Assembly: GCF_039975415.1 (NCBI RefSeq)
Contig: NZ_JBDWHD010000004.1
Length of the DNA: 64,000 nucleotides
Reading direction: 5' to 3' (one strand)
From: Ascidiaceihabitans sp039975415
Lineage (GTDB): Bacteria > Pseudomonadota > Alphaproteobacteria > Rhodobacterales > Rhodobacteraceae
Shown here piece after piece: positions 1 to 8,488 of this stretch. The number at the start of each line of letters is the position of its first letter. Position 1 is the stretch's first letter. Below the pieces are notes generated by a model. It was not told where the DNA came from. It saw nothing but the letters and a program-made list of their open reading frames with translations, and made no database searches. The position numbers and the translations under genes were made by a program.

Positions 1-1
1 G

Positions 2-622
2 TTTGACGGGCTGATCATAACTGGCGCCCCCATCGAACATCTGGCGTTTGACAACGTGGACTACTGGGACGAGTTGCGCGAAGTGATGGATTGGACGCAA
101 ACCAATGTCCATTCCACATTTGGCGTGTGCTGGGGTGGAATGGCCCTGATCAATCACTTCCACGGTGTAGAGAAACATATGCTTGAGGCCAAGGCGTTCG
201 GGTGTTTCAGACACAAGAACCTCAATGCAGCATCGCCGTTTCTGCGTGGGTTTTCAGATGATTGCGTCATACCTGTCAGCCGTTGGACAGAGATGCGCCA
301 ATCCGAAATCGAGGCCGCCGAAGGCCTTCACACCTTGTTAGGGAGTGACGAGGTAGGCCCTTGCCTTGTCGAAGATCCAGCACATCGTGCACTGTATATC
401 TTCAACCACTTTGAATACGACAGCGACACGCTGAAGCAGGAATATGACCGCGATGTCGCGGAAGGCACGCCCATCAACATACCCCAAAACTACTATCCAA
501 ACGATGATCCTACGCAGCCCCCTATGAACAGATGGCGCAGCCACGCACATCTTTTGTACTGCAATTGGGTGAATGAGATTTATCAATCCACGCCCTTCGA
601 AATGGACAAAATCGGTGGTTAA
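2..622 (+). CDS. metA: Homoserine O-acyltransferase MetA, C-terminal part (5' end outside window)
   Basis: This is the C-terminal two thirds of MetA, which acylates homoserine in the first committed step of methionine synthesis in the cytoplasm. The frame is open from base 2. Visible catalytic elements are the nucleophile Cys in FGVCWGG and the His/Glu pair in FNHFEYD. The ITGAPIEHL motif has Glu where the E. coli succinyl-CoA enzyme has Gly; in this family that Glu is linked to acetyl-CoA use, so I infer an acetyltransferase. The end of the gene overlaps the next open frame by about 50 bases. The family assignment is secure; the acyl donor is inferred. Confidence 0.95.
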   Translation, partial: FDGLIITGAPIEHLAFDNVDYWDELREVMDWTQTNVHSTFGVCWGGMALINHFHGVEKHMLEAKAFGCFRHKNLNAASPFLRGFSDDCVIPVSRWTEMRQSEIEAAEGLHTLLGSDEVGPCLVEDPAHRALYIFNHFEYDSDTLKQEYDRDVAEGTPINIPQNYYPNDDPTQPPMNRWRSHAHLLYCNWVNEIYQSTPFEMDKIGG

Positions 623-1580
623 GATTCTTGGATTTGGTGTCGCGGTCATATTGATCGGGTTTACGGTTTTGACGCTTTGGCGTGTTCAGCAGAATGCGCG
701 CACGGCCGCCCGTGAATTTCCAGCACCTGGCGCCTTTGTAGATGTGGACGGCCATCCGGTGCATTATGTCGAAATGGGCCAAAAAGCGGGAACAGCGCCG
801 GATCTGGTATTGATCCACGGCGCTTCCGGCAACACACGCGACATGACCTTTTCTTTGGCAACGCAACTGGCGCCAGACTACCGTTTGGTCATATTTGATC
901 GTCCGGGATTGGGCCATACGCCTGCGCTGGGTCCAAAGGGTGTGTCGATTTCTGATCAGGCACGGCTTTTGTCTGCCGCCGCCACAGCCATCGGGGTGGA
1001 AACACCCATTGTTGCGGGCCAAAGCTTTGGTGGGGCTGTCACGATGGCTTGGGCTGTCAATCATCCAGATACGATATCGGCTGCCATGTTGATGGCCGGT
1101 GCAACCCATCCTTGGGAAGGTCCACGCGACGCATTTTCGGCGCGGCTGGCGCATCCCGTATTCGGGCCCATCGTGGCACGGCTGATTTCGGCCTGGGCGC
1201 CGCAAGACTATGTAAAAGCCAGCATCGAAAGCATTTTCGAGCCGCAAAATGCACCCGAAGGCTACGGCGAAGCTGTCGGGGTGCCGTTGGTTTTGCGCCC
1301 TGCCACATTGATCGCAAATGCGCAGCAACGCGACGACCTGCGCGAAGAAGTCCGCGCTTTGCACACAAAATATCCAGACCTGACACTTCCCATCGAAATT
1401 GTGCACGGCGACGCCGACACAATCGTGGGGCTTTCGGTGCATTCTGAACGGATGGTGGCCGAAGTGGCATCCGCGCGTTTGACCGTGTTGCCCGGTATCG
1501 GTCACATGCCACAACATGTCAGTCACCCAGAGGTGATCGCAGCAATTGAACGTGCGGCGGTACGCGCAGGTTTGCGTTAA
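573..1580 (+). CDS. Membrane-anchored alpha/beta hydrolase
   Basis: An alpha/beta-fold hydrolase of 335 residues with one N-terminal hydrophobic segment (about residues 16-37), so it is probably tethered to the inner membrane with its domain outside the cytoplasm. The triad is visible: nucleophile Ser about residue 151 in GQSFGG, Asp in HGDADTIV, His in GIGHMPQ. An oxyanion-type HGASG motif sits near residue 82. The ATG used overlaps metA by 50 bases; a GTG at 615 would shorten the overlap to 8 bases but cuts into the basic stretch before the anchor. The substrate is unknown. Confidence 0.85.
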   Translation: MRFINPRPSKWTKSVVKILGFGVAVILIGFTVLTLWRVQQNARTAAREFPAPGAFVDVDGHPVHYVEMGQKAGTAPDLVLIHGASGNTRDMTFSLATQLAPDYRLVIFDRPGLGHTPALGPKGVSISDQARLLSAAATAIGVETPIVAGQSFGGAVTMAWAVNHPDTISAAMLMAGATHPWEGPRDAFSARLAHPVFGPIVARLISAWAPQDYVKASIESIFEPQNAPEGYGEAVGVPLVLRPATLIANAQQRDDLREEVRALHTKYPDLTLPIEIVHGDADTIVGLSVHSERMVAEVASARLTVLPGIGHMPQHVSHPEVIAAIERAAVRAGLR

Positions 1581-1639
1581 CCGACGCGCTGCCGCATAGT
1601 GATGTAAAGCGCACTCACATCCCCCAAAAGGAGCCAACC

Positions 1640-2509
1640 ATGACACGTCCATTTGACGGGGCCATCACCAAATTTTTCGAAGACACCGTGCCTGAAAATG
1701 TGCGTGATGCGATTGAAAATGCACATAAAGACGACATCCTGAACCCGAACTATCCCCACCAGAAACGGATGAAACGGAAGCACTACGAAGAGGATCTGGA
1801 AAAGCTGCAGATTGAATTGGTCAAGATGCAAGCTTGGGCGCATGAAACCGGACAACGGATCGCTGTCGTATTCGAAGGGCGTGATGCCGCGGGCAAAGGC
1901 GGAACCATCAGCCGTTTCCGGACGAACTTAAACCCACGCGTTGCCAATGTTGTGGCGTTGTCCAAACCCACAGACACAGAATCCAGCCAATGGTATTTCC
2001 AGCGCTACATTCAACATCTTCCGTCCGGGGGGCGCATCACGTTTTTTGATCGCAGCTGGTACAACCGCGCTGTGGTGGAACATGTGTTTGGATTTTGTGA
2101 GGTCCGGCAACGAACAGCTTTTTTCAAACAGGTCAATGATTTTGAAAAGTTGATCACCGGAGACGGTGTCAAACTGTTCAAATTCTGGCTGAACGTGGGG
2201 CGCGCAGAGCAATTACGGCGTATGTTGAAACGTGAAAGCGACCCTTTAAAGCAATGGAAGCTCAGCTGGATCGATGTGGAAGGGCTTGGTAAATGGGAAG
2301 AGTACACCAAAGCCATCGCAGAGACTTTCCAAAAAACCCACACACACCACGCGCCGTGGACTGTTGTGCGCAGCGACGACAAAAAGCGGGCGCGCCTGAA
2401 CGCCATAAGATCGGTACTGAACGAATTGAGCTACACAGGCAAAGACGTCCACAATATCGGCAAGATTGACCGACAAGTGCTTGACGGACCGGACATCTGG
2501 AATGCCTAA
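1640..2509 (+). CDS. ppk2: Polyphosphate kinase 2 family protein (PPK2)
   Basis: PPK2 enzymes transfer phosphate between polyphosphate and nucleoside di- or monophosphates in the cytoplasm. The 289-residue length fits a one-domain PPK2. Visible are the Walker A-like EGRDAAGKGG near residues 79-88, the FDRSWYNRA motif near 135, and the conserved arginine-rich region after it. AAAAGGAG stands upstream of the ATG at suitable spacing. The stop overlaps the start of the TetR gene by 8 bases, suggesting cotranscription. Nucleotide preference (ADP or GDP, class I or other) cannot be read reliably. Confidence 0.92.
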   Translation: MTRPFDGAITKFFEDTVPENVRDAIENAHKDDILNPNYPHQKRMKRKHYEEDLEKLQIELVKMQAWAHETGQRIAVVFEGRDAAGKGGTISRFRTNLNPRVANVVALSKPTDTESSQWYFQRYIQHLPSGGRITFFDRSWYNRAVVEHVFGFCEVRQRTAFFKQVNDFEKLITGDGVKLFKFWLNVGRAEQLRRMLKRESDPLKQWKLSWIDVEGLGKWEEYTKAIAETFQKTHTHHAPWTVVRSDDKKRARLNAIRSVLNELSYTGKDVHNIGKIDRQVLDGPDIWNA

Positions 2510-3119
2510 ACGCGGCTATCACCACGGTAACTTGCGGCAGGCCCTGATCAATGCCTCACTTGAATTGATTGAGGTCAAAGGCCCGCAAGGTTTCACTTTG
2601 TCAGAAGCAGCAAAGCAAGCTGGGGTAACGCCAGCGGCCGTGTACCGCCACTTTGAAGGGCGCGAAGACCTGATCGCCGAAGCTGCGCGCCAAGGGTATG
2701 AGATCTTTGCCGATTTGATGGAATTTGCATACCAGTCCGGCCAACCGTCGGATCTGGCAGCCTTTGAGGCAACAGGACGTGCTTATCTGGCTTTTGCACG
2801 TAAGTACCCCGGCCACTACATCGCAATGTTCGAAAGTGGAATTTCAGTAAATCGCACGCCAGATTTGGCGGCTGTAGCAAGCCGCGCAAACGGTGTGTTG
2901 GAAAAAGCGGCCACCGACCTTAGCAAACACATCCCCGAAGACAAACGCCCACCTGCGTCGATGTTCAGCGCCCACATCTGGGCCATGAGCCACGGTGTAG
3001 TGGAACTCTTTGCACGGAACTCACCCGGGCGCGCCAGCCCCTTCCCGCCCGAGGACTTGCTCGAGACCGGTATCGGTATTTATCTGCGCGGATTGGGGTT
3101 AATTCAGCCTGACGAATAA
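2502..3119 (+). CDS. TetR/AcrR family transcriptional regulator with WHG-type C-terminal domain
   Basis: A 205-residue repressor-type protein. The N-terminal helix-turn-helix is clear: KRGYHHGNLRQ, then FTLSEAAKQAGVTPAAVYRHF with the YRHF recognition helix typical of this subgroup. The C-terminal half carries the IWAMSHGVVELF stretch of the WHG ligand-binding domain. I chose the ATG at 2502, which overlaps the ppk2 stop and starts at the usual MPKRGYHHGN; the frame is open further upstream to 2466. It is probably coexpressed with ppk2; the ligand is unknown. Confidence 0.88.
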   Translation: MPKRGYHHGNLRQALINASLELIEVKGPQGFTLSEAAKQAGVTPAAVYRHFEGREDLIAEAARQGYEIFADLMEFAYQSGQPSDLAAFEATGRAYLAFARKYPGHYIAMFESGISVNRTPDLAAVASRANGVLEKAATDLSKHIPEDKRPPASMFSAHIWAMSHGVVELFARNSPGRASPFPPEDLLETGIGIYLRGLGLIQPDE

Positions 3120-3132
3120 AGACACTGCGTAT

Positions 3133-3189
3133 TCTTTTCGCCAGAAATATCCCGGGGGGACGCCGATAGGCGTGGGGGCTGGCCCCCTA
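3133..3189 (-). repeat. GC-rich intergenic repeat, copy A (minus orientation)
   Basis: On the minus strand this reads a G-run/C-run dyad (GGGGGCCAGCCCCC) followed by CCCCCCGGGATATTT and TGGCGAAAAGAA. The same layout recurs at about 8801, 22841 and 39779. It lies between the TetR gene and the flavin monooxygenase gene, which converge here. Confidence 0.7.
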
Positions 3190-3225
3190 TTTGAAAAGTC
3201 ATGAATTTTGCGAACGTCTATGCGG

Positions 3226-4221
3226 CTAAGCTGCAAATTTTGCGCCAATAGCCTGCAAAGCGTCTGCGGCAATCTCAAATGACCGAACCCGCGCGCTATG
3301 GTCATGGATTTGCCCAGTCAAAATCATCTCGTCTGGTTGGTACTGTGAAATCAGCGCCGATAACTCTGTTTTCACTGTCGACAGGCTGCCGGTTGCAGAA
3401 ATCGTAAGCATCTGGTCAACGCCCCGCCGCATTGCAGGCCCGATCTCTGCATCAATATCTTCTACGGGTCGCGGCAGTTTCCCACGGGTCCCTGTGTGCA
3501 TGCGCGCAAAAGCTTGTTGCATAGAGGTGCGCAAATATGCGCCTTCAGCATCAGTATCTGCCGCAAAAACATTGGCCGCCAACATAAAGTAAGGTGCATC
3601 TTGATGCACCGATGGCTTGAAATCGCGGCGATAGATATCGGCGGCCTCTTCCAAAGCGGCTGGGGCAAAGTGGGATGCAAAGGCATACGGTAATCCCATG
3701 TGTGCCGCCAATTGCGCCCCATACAACGATGATCCCAATATCCACAACGGGACATGGGTCCCTTCGCCGGGCAAAGCACGCACAGCGACCCCTTCAACCG
3801 GATCGCCCAAATAGCGCAGTAACTCGGTCACATCTGCTGGAAAATTGTCCCCTCCTGCCCGGCGCAGCGCCATGTAGACGGCTTGATCCCCACCCGGAGC
3901 GCGGCCCAAACCCAGATCAATTCGGTCACCATAAAGCGTCGCCAAAGTGCCAAACTGTTCCGCAATCGCCAATGGGGCATGGTTGGGCAGCATAATGCCA
4001 CCTGCCCCAATGCGCATGGTTTTTGTGTGCGCGGCCACGTGCCCTATCAAAACAGACGTTGCCGCAGATGCGATGCCCGGCATGTTGTGGTGTTCGGCCA
4101 TCCAATACCGGTGATACCCCAAGGCCTCGGCGCGTTGCGCAAGGTCCGTCGTATTGCGCATCGCTTGCACCGCATCGAAACCTTCGGGCACAGGGGCAAG
4201 ATCAAGAACAGAATACTTCAC
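3226..4221 (-). CDS. Luciferase-like flavin-dependent monooxygenase (LLM class)
   Basis: A 331-residue bacterial-luciferase-fold oxidoreductase expected to use FMNH2 and oxygen. Diagnostic segments are LGYHRYWMAEHHNMPG near the N-terminus, the GAGGIMLPNHAPL strand, and DLGLGRAPGGDQ; together they match the MsnO8-type subgroup. A GTG at 4221 sits 8 bases after AAAGGAG and is the best start; a TTG at 4227 is too close to that site. The substrate is unknown. It follows the rpsI terminator, so it should have its own promoter. Confidence 0.88.
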   Translation of the reverse strand: MKYSVLDLAPVPEGFDAVQAMRNTTDLAQRAEALGYHRYWMAEHHNMPGIASAATSVLIGHVAAHTKTMRIGAGGIMLPNHAPLAIAEQFGTLATLYGDRIDLGLGRAPGGDQAVYMALRRAGGDNFPADVTELLRYLGDPVEGVAVRALPGEGTHVPLWILGSSLYGAQLAAHMGLPYAFASHFAPAALEEAADIYRRDFKPSVHQDAPYFMLAANVFAADTDAEGAYLRTSMQQAFARMHTGTRGKLPRPVEDIDAEIGPAMRRGVDQMLTISATGSLSTVKTELSALISQYQPDEMILTGQIHDHSARVRSFEIAADALQAIGAKFAA

Positions 4222-4261
4222 AGACAAGGCTCCTTTAGGGCCAACCTAAGCATCAAACGGC

Positions 4262-4298
4262 AAAAGAAAAAGGGCGCAGCAAATGCCACGCCCTTTTC
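4262..4298 (-). terminator. Rho-independent terminator of rplM-rpsI
   Basis: On the minus strand AAAAGGGCG pairs with CGCCCTTTT around a 12-base loop, followed by a T-rich run (TTTTTCTTTT). It lies about 20 bases after the rpsI stop. Confidence 0.85.
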
Positions 4299-4317
4299 CA
4301 AAATATGTAGGTAAAAC

Positions 4318-4812
4318 TTAACGCTTCGAGAACTGGAAGCTCTTACGCGCTTTGGCTTTACCGTATTTCTTACGCTCAACAACGCGGCTGTCGCGTGTCA
4401 GGAAGCCTGCCGCTTTCAATGCGCCGCGCAACGACGGATCATACAGCTGCAATGCTTTGGAAATGCCGTGCTTTACCGCACCGGCTTGACCGGACAAGCC
4501 GCCGCCTTTGACCGTTGCAACAACGTCAAATTCGCCAACGACACCTGCGATGGAAAATGGCTGCGCCAGGATCATCTGCAAAACAGGACGGGCAAAATAA
4601 GCGTTTTGCTCTTTGCCGTTCACGGTCACTTTGCCGGACCCTGGTTTGATCCAGACACGGGCAACAGCATCTTTACGCTTGCCTGTGGCATAGGAACGGC
4701 CCAGTTCGTCACGCACGGGTTCACGCGGTGTCAGCTCAACTGCAGGCATTGCGGCTTCGCCAGCAACAGCTTGCAAGTCTTCGAGTGTGTTGATTTCGTC
4801 AGACATGCTCAT
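4318..4812 (-). CDS. rpsI: 30S ribosomal protein S9
   Basis: S9 sits in the head of the 30S subunit and its C-terminal tail reaches the P-site tRNA. Present are YATGKRKDAVARVW, the YFARPVLQMI region, and the basic tail GKAKARKSFQFSKR ending in the conserved KR. At 164 residues it has an N-terminal extension of about 38 residues over the E. coli protein, usual in alphaproteobacteria. Its ATG overlaps the rplM stop by 4 bases (ATGA); a second ATG lies two codons in. Confidence 0.98.
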   Translation of the reverse strand: MSMSDEINTLEDLQAVAGEAAMPAVELTPREPVRDELGRSYATGKRKDAVARVWIKPGSGKVTVNGKEQNAYFARPVLQMILAQPFSIAGVVGEFDVVATVKGGGLSGQAGAVKHGISKALQLYDPSLRGALKAAGFLTRDSRVVERKKYGKAKARKSFQFSKR

Positions 4813-5270
4813 GCGCTCCGTGTGTTTTTCTTGTTCATGGATGCAACATCCAGAACTTCAGGGTTTTGAGCTTCATGCGGGTGATCGCCACCAGCATAAA
4901 CGCGCAGGTTTGTCATTTGTACGCGGGCCAGACGGTTGCCAGGCAACATGCGTTTGACCGCTTGGGTGACGACGCGCTCTGGGTGTGCACCTTCAAGGAT
5001 TTGCGCCTTCGTGCGGGACTTGATGCCGCCCGGGTGGCCAGTGTGCCAGTAAAAGTGCTCTTCGCGCTTTTTGCCGGTCATCTGGATTTTTTCAGCGTTG
5101 ATGATGATCACATTGTCGCCCATATCCATGTGCGGTGTGAAAGATGGCTTGTGCTTGCCGCGCAGGCGCATCGCAACGATCGACGCCAAACGGCCCAGCA
5201 CGATGCCTTCAGCATCAATGATGATCCACTTTTTGTCGATGTCTGCTGGTGTTGCAGAAAAAGTTTTCAT
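4809..5270 (-). CDS. rplM: 50S ribosomal protein L13
   Basis: L13 is an early-assembling 50S subunit protein. The 153-residue product has the standard opening KTFSATPADIDKKW, the GRLASIVAMRLRGKHK segment, DNVIIINAEKI and the VKRMLPGNRL block. It leads a two-gene operon with rpsI, which overlaps its stop, and has a good promoter about 43 bases upstream of the ATG. Confidence 0.98.
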   Translation of the reverse strand: MKTFSATPADIDKKWIIIDAEGIVLGRLASIVAMRLRGKHKPSFTPHMDMGDNVIIINAEKIQMTGKKREEHFYWHTGHPGGIKSRTKAQILEGAHPERVVTQAVKRMLPGNRLARVQMTNLRVYAGGDHPHEAQNPEVLDVASMNKKNTRSA

Positions 5271-5312
5271 GTGAGTTAGCCCTATGGGTTGGGTTTTGAA
5301 TTCGATTGGTGG

Positions 5313-5341
5313 GTTATAGAAGGGGCAAACAATCGTTTCAA
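5313..5341 (-). promoter_or_regulatory. Sigma-70 type promoter of rplM-rpsI
   Basis: On the minus strand TTGAAA, a 17-base spacer and TATAAC lie 43 bases upstream of the rplM start. Both hexamers are close to consensus and the spacing is ideal. Confidence 0.7.
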
Positions 5342-5536
5342 GCGCAATGTTCTGGCTTTTTTACTGCAAAAACAGTTACTTAAAATTAAGGTATTATTAT
5401 ACCCCATTCAATCACGCCCATTTCAGGTCGTTTTTTCATTCCCCTTCGTGACGCAATTTCCGCTTGCAATCAATCCGGTGCCTCGCATCATAGCCCAAGT
5501 TTGCTGTCGGTCTTTCTTAGCGGTGCCCCCTTTCCT

Positions 5537-5848
5537 ATGACATCCTTTTTCGCTCCAGTCTTGTCCGGCCTTGTCTTGCTGGCAGTGTCCACTTTTGTCG
5601 GGATGTGGCCTGTCGTCAAACTGATCAAAGTGCGCGAAGCAAAACACGAGCTGAAACAAGGATCTGCCGGGTTTCTGCGCACCCTCAGCGGCTGGTCAGT
5701 CATTGCCTTTTGGCTCATGACCACGTGGTTCTTTGCAACAATCATCGGCGATTGGGGGGCCACGGGCGATCTGGACGGCGCGATTGAACGGTCCTGGCTT
5801 AGGTTGCGAATTTTGTTGGAAATCGCTGCAGCTTTGGCGGACGACTGA
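5537..5848 (+). CDS. Small membrane protein of unknown function
   Basis: A 103-residue protein with two hydrophobic segments (about 6-26 and 48-68) joined by a basic, helical linker rich in Lys and Glu. I do not recognise a named family. The ATG at 5537 is preferred although its ribosome site is weak; the frame is open back to a TTG at 5501. Its TGA overlaps the next ATG by one base (TGATG), so it is very probably cotranslated with the zinc-ribbon membrane protein and may act with it. Confidence 0.7.
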   Translation: MTSFFAPVLSGLVLLAVSTFVGMWPVVKLIKVREAKHELKQGSAGFLRTLSGWSVIAFWLMTTWFFATIIGDWGATGDLDGAIERSWLRLRILLEIAAALADD

Positions 5849-6897
5849 TGGAGACCCTGCAAGCCGACCAAACATCCCTGCAATGTCCCAACTGTGCCGG
5901 GCAGTGCCTGTTTTCACCGACCGAGCAGGCGTTGACCTGTCTGAGCTGTGGCACGCCTCATCCCGTTCTGGACCCTGAAAATGACACAGACGCATCCGGA
6001 GAGTTCCCCTTCGACCCCAACGCACCCGAAAGCGACAAGCCGCAAGTCACCAAGGAACGCGCCCATCAATGTCAAACCTGTGGTGGCACTGTCATTTTCA
6101 CGGCTGAGAACCTGTCGGAACGCTGCCCCTATTGTGACGGGGCCGTGGTTTTGGGTCGACAGGACATTGGATATCGCACCAAGGCGCTGATCCCGTTTCA
6201 GGCGGACGCAGATTTTGCACAACGTCAGGCTTTGGCCTGGGTGGCAGGTCGCAAAGCCGCTCCGAGTGATCTGTCAGGCACCGTCAGCAAAGGCCGCGTT
6301 GCGGGCCTTTACGTGCCATTCTGGACCTTCGACAGCGAAGAGGCCGTGAACTATTGGGCCAAGCAAACCACAGGCAGCGGCGACAACCGGCGCACACGCA
6401 AAATCAAAGGGGCAATGCATATCCGTTTCAACGATTTGCTCATGCCTGCGTCACCACATGTGACCCCGTTGATCCGCGACGGAATTTTGCACGACTTTAC
6501 ACCATCGGATTTGCGCCCCTACGACGCCGGTTTTCTGGCGGGGTTTGCCGCCGAACGGCATCACCAGTCGGTGCAAGAAGGGTTGGACAGCAACGCAGAT
6601 GACAAACGCTGGCTGATCCGCAATCGCATTCGCGGCCATATCAACAAGTCGGGCGTGCACAACATCATCTATCAAACAGACTCGTCGGGCATCCATTACC
6701 GGCGTATTTTGCTGCCGGTCTGGATCTTGCACTATAACTACAGGTCTAAACCGTACAAAGTTGTGGTGTCCGGCATTGACGGGCGCACTTTTGGGGAACG
6801 CCCTTTTTCCAAGTTAAAAGTCGCCGCCTACTCTGCCGCCATTTCGGCGGGCACAATTGCGTTCGGTTTGGCATGGGGTGTCGCAGGCATCCTTTAG
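5848..6897 (+). CDS. Double zinc-ribbon membrane-associated protein
   Basis: A 349-residue protein with two four-cysteine zinc ribbons: CPNC (13-16) with CLSC (31-34), then CQTC with CPYC at about residues 72-97. The middle is a soluble domain with several conserved-looking Trp and Tyr residues, and the end (about 326-349) is a hydrophobic Gly/Ala-rich segment. Proteins of this type are often annotated as primosomal protein N' or helicase-like, but no helicase motif is visible, so I reject that function. It is coupled to the small membrane protein before it. The stop codon lies in the first of three 30-base tandem repeats. Confidence 0.75.
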   Translation: METLQADQTSLQCPNCAGQCLFSPTEQALTCLSCGTPHPVLDPENDTDASGEFPFDPNAPESDKPQVTKERAHQCQTCGGTVIFTAENLSERCPYCDGAVVLGRQDIGYRTKALIPFQADADFAQRQALAWVAGRKAAPSDLSGTVSKGRVAGLYVPFWTFDSEEAVNYWAKQTTGSGDNRRTRKIKGAMHIRFNDLLMPASPHVTPLIRDGILHDFTPSDLRPYDAGFLAGFAAERHHQSVQEGLDSNADDKRWLIRNRIRGHINKSGVHNIIYQTDSSGIHYRRILLPVWILHYNYRSKPYKVVVSGIDGRTFGERPFSKLKVAAYSAAISAGTIAFGLAWGVAGIL

Positions 6898-6959
6898 TGT
6901 CAGTCCGGTGCCGCAGGCATCCTTTAGTGCTAGTCGGGTGCCGCAGGCATCCTTTAGAG
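6877..6959 (+). repeat. 30-bp tandem repeat, about 2.8 copies, spanning a stop codon
   Basis: The unit GGTGCCGCAGGCATCCTTTA plus about 10 variable bases repeats with exact period 30 at 6877, 6907 and 6937. The first copy encodes the end of the zinc-ribbon protein (GVAGIL-stop). Because 30 is divisible by three, each copy keeps the same in-frame TAG. Confidence 0.9.
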
Positions 6960-6963
6960 CGTT

Positions 6964-8397
6964 TCAGACCCCGATTTGATCTTGGGGATTGTCCAGAAGA
7001 TCACGCAAACGGCCAATTGCGGCCTCGAAGCTTTCCAGCGTCACACCGGCATTGATCGCAAACCGAATGGCATGCGGCGCTCGCGCGTCGCGGCACGCAT
7101 ATTCTTCGGCAATGCGAATACGCACACCCTGTGCCTCGGCCGCTTGGGCAAAGGCCCCGGCCCGCCACCCTTCAGGCAGATACAGCCATAAAAACGGCAC
7201 ATCCTGTTGCCATTTCAAGTCAAATCCGCCCAGAATATTCACAGCCGCTTGCACGTAACTGTTGTTGGTTTTGCGCACCTGAGTGACCAAAGCATCCAGC
7301 GATTTGTGGGTCAGCAATTTGGCACATAAATCCATCATCGGGGTGGCAAGCCCAAAGAACGAATGTTCAGAGGCACGGCGCAGTCTGGCAGATTGTCCTT
7401 CGGGGGCCACAGCCAAGCCGATGCGCAAGGCAGGCGTCAGGGTTTTAGAGATAGAGGTGACATACCAACTGCGCTCGGGCGCCAGAACGCGGTAAGAGGG
7501 TGCGCGCGCAGTGCCCATGCGGTAACAATCGTCTTCCATAATCTGCAGATCGTGTTTGCGTGCCACATCCACAAGCGCACGGCGGCGGTCTTCGGGGCAA
7601 AACCCGCAAGTGGGATTGTGCACCTCGGGAGAGGTACACACAATTTGCGCCCCATGTGCTTTTGCCGCCGCGTCCAAAGCGTCAGGGATCAACCCGTATT
7701 CGTCCATCGCAACGGGCACCACATGGGCCCGCAGCAATTCAGCAGCGCGGCGAAAGCCCGGATAGGACAGTTCTTCTACCAAAATGACCGGCTTGCGCCC
7801 TGATAAAAGAGTTTGAAACACCAGTAAAATCGCATTCTGGCCGCCATGTGCCAGAACCACATCCTCTGCAGTTACAGCCCCCAAGGGAGGGGATGCAATC
7901 CATTGCGCCGCAGCTTTGCGGGCCGGTAAACTGCTGTGCCGTGTGGGATAATGCATGACACCGGATGGTGGATCATAGGCGATGTCGGCCAGAAGATTGC
8001 GGATCAGGGGCGCTTGTCCGACACTTGGAAGATGCGGCGAAATCAGATTGACCTGCCATGTCTGCGCTTCGGAATTATGAAGGGCGCTGTCAACTTCGAG
8101 GGGCATGTCCAGTCCCCCATCTTGTCCGCACGGGTGCATCGGGTCGCGGCGGGCTTTGGCCACAAATGTACCACGGCCCACTTCGGCCGTTAGCATCCCT
8201 TCGTCGGTCAAAATGGTATAGGCACGCGCAACAGTGCCCGGAGTGATGCCCAACTTCCATGCAAGGTCCCGTACCGGAGGCAGTTTGGTCCCTTCGTTCA
8301 GATCACCTGTGGCAACACCATCACGGATGGCCTTGGCCACAGCTTTGTACTTGGGACCTGCCCCGATTTCGAGCTCTGGCTGCCAAATTGTATCCAT
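6964..8397 (-). CDS. MocR family regulator: GntR helix-turn-helix fused to an aminotransferase-like domain
   Basis: A 477-residue PLP-dependent transcription factor. The N-terminal winged helix (GTKLPPVRDLAWKLGITPGT, then VARAYTILTDEG) is joined to a fold-type I aminotransferase domain. The PLP-binding Lys is about residue 318 in SISKTLTPALR, and the upstream DD pair occurs in IMEDDCYRMG. I chose the ATG at 8397 (MDTIWQPEL); the frame is open to 8439. MocR proteins often control a divergent gene, here the DUF1127 gene. Whether it is PdxR-like, sensing PLP, cannot be told because no pdxST genes are in view. Confidence 0.9.
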   Translation of the reverse strand: MDTIWQPELEIGAGPKYKAVAKAIRDGVATGDLNEGTKLPPVRDLAWKLGITPGTVARAYTILTDEGMLTAEVGRGTFVAKARRDPMHPCGQDGGLDMPLEVDSALHNSEAQTWQVNLISPHLPSVGQAPLIRNLLADIAYDPPSGVMHYPTRHSSLPARKAAAQWIASPPLGAVTAEDVVLAHGGQNAILLVFQTLLSGRKPVILVEELSYPGFRRAAELLRAHVVPVAMDEYGLIPDALDAAAKAHGAQIVCTSPEVHNPTCGFCPEDRRRALVDVARKHDLQIMEDDCYRMGTARAPSYRVLAPERSWYVTSISKTLTPALRIGLAVAPEGQSARLRRASEHSFFGLATPMMDLCAKLLTHKSLDALVTQVRKTNNSYVQAAVNILGGFDLKWQQDVPFLWLYLPEGWRAGAFAQAAEAQGVRIRIAEEYACRDARAPHAIRFAINAGVTLESFEAAIGRLRDLLDNPQDQIGV

Positions 8398-8420
8398 TAC
8401 AATGTTTCCATAGATTCTTT

Positions 8421-8438
8421 GTATCACCTTGCGTATCA
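8421..8438. promoter_or_regulatory. Direct-repeat operator candidate between MocR gene and DUF1127 gene
   Basis: GTATCA occurs twice with a 6-base spacer (12-base period, about one helical turn) in the 91-base divergent intergenic region. Nearby, TTGTGTCAATACAA (8463-8476) has inverted TTGT/ACAA ends. MocR regulators typically bind direct repeats, so these are plausible sites; this is inference. Confidence 0.45.
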
Positions 8439-8488
8439 ATAATCATGACAGAGATGTCAAATTGTGTCAATACAATTAGGAGATTCCC

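Noticed and set aside
5848..6897. Primosomal protein N'/helicase annotation for the zinc-ribbon protein
   Set aside because: Only zinc ribbons and a hydrophobic end are seen; no Walker or helicase motifs are present.
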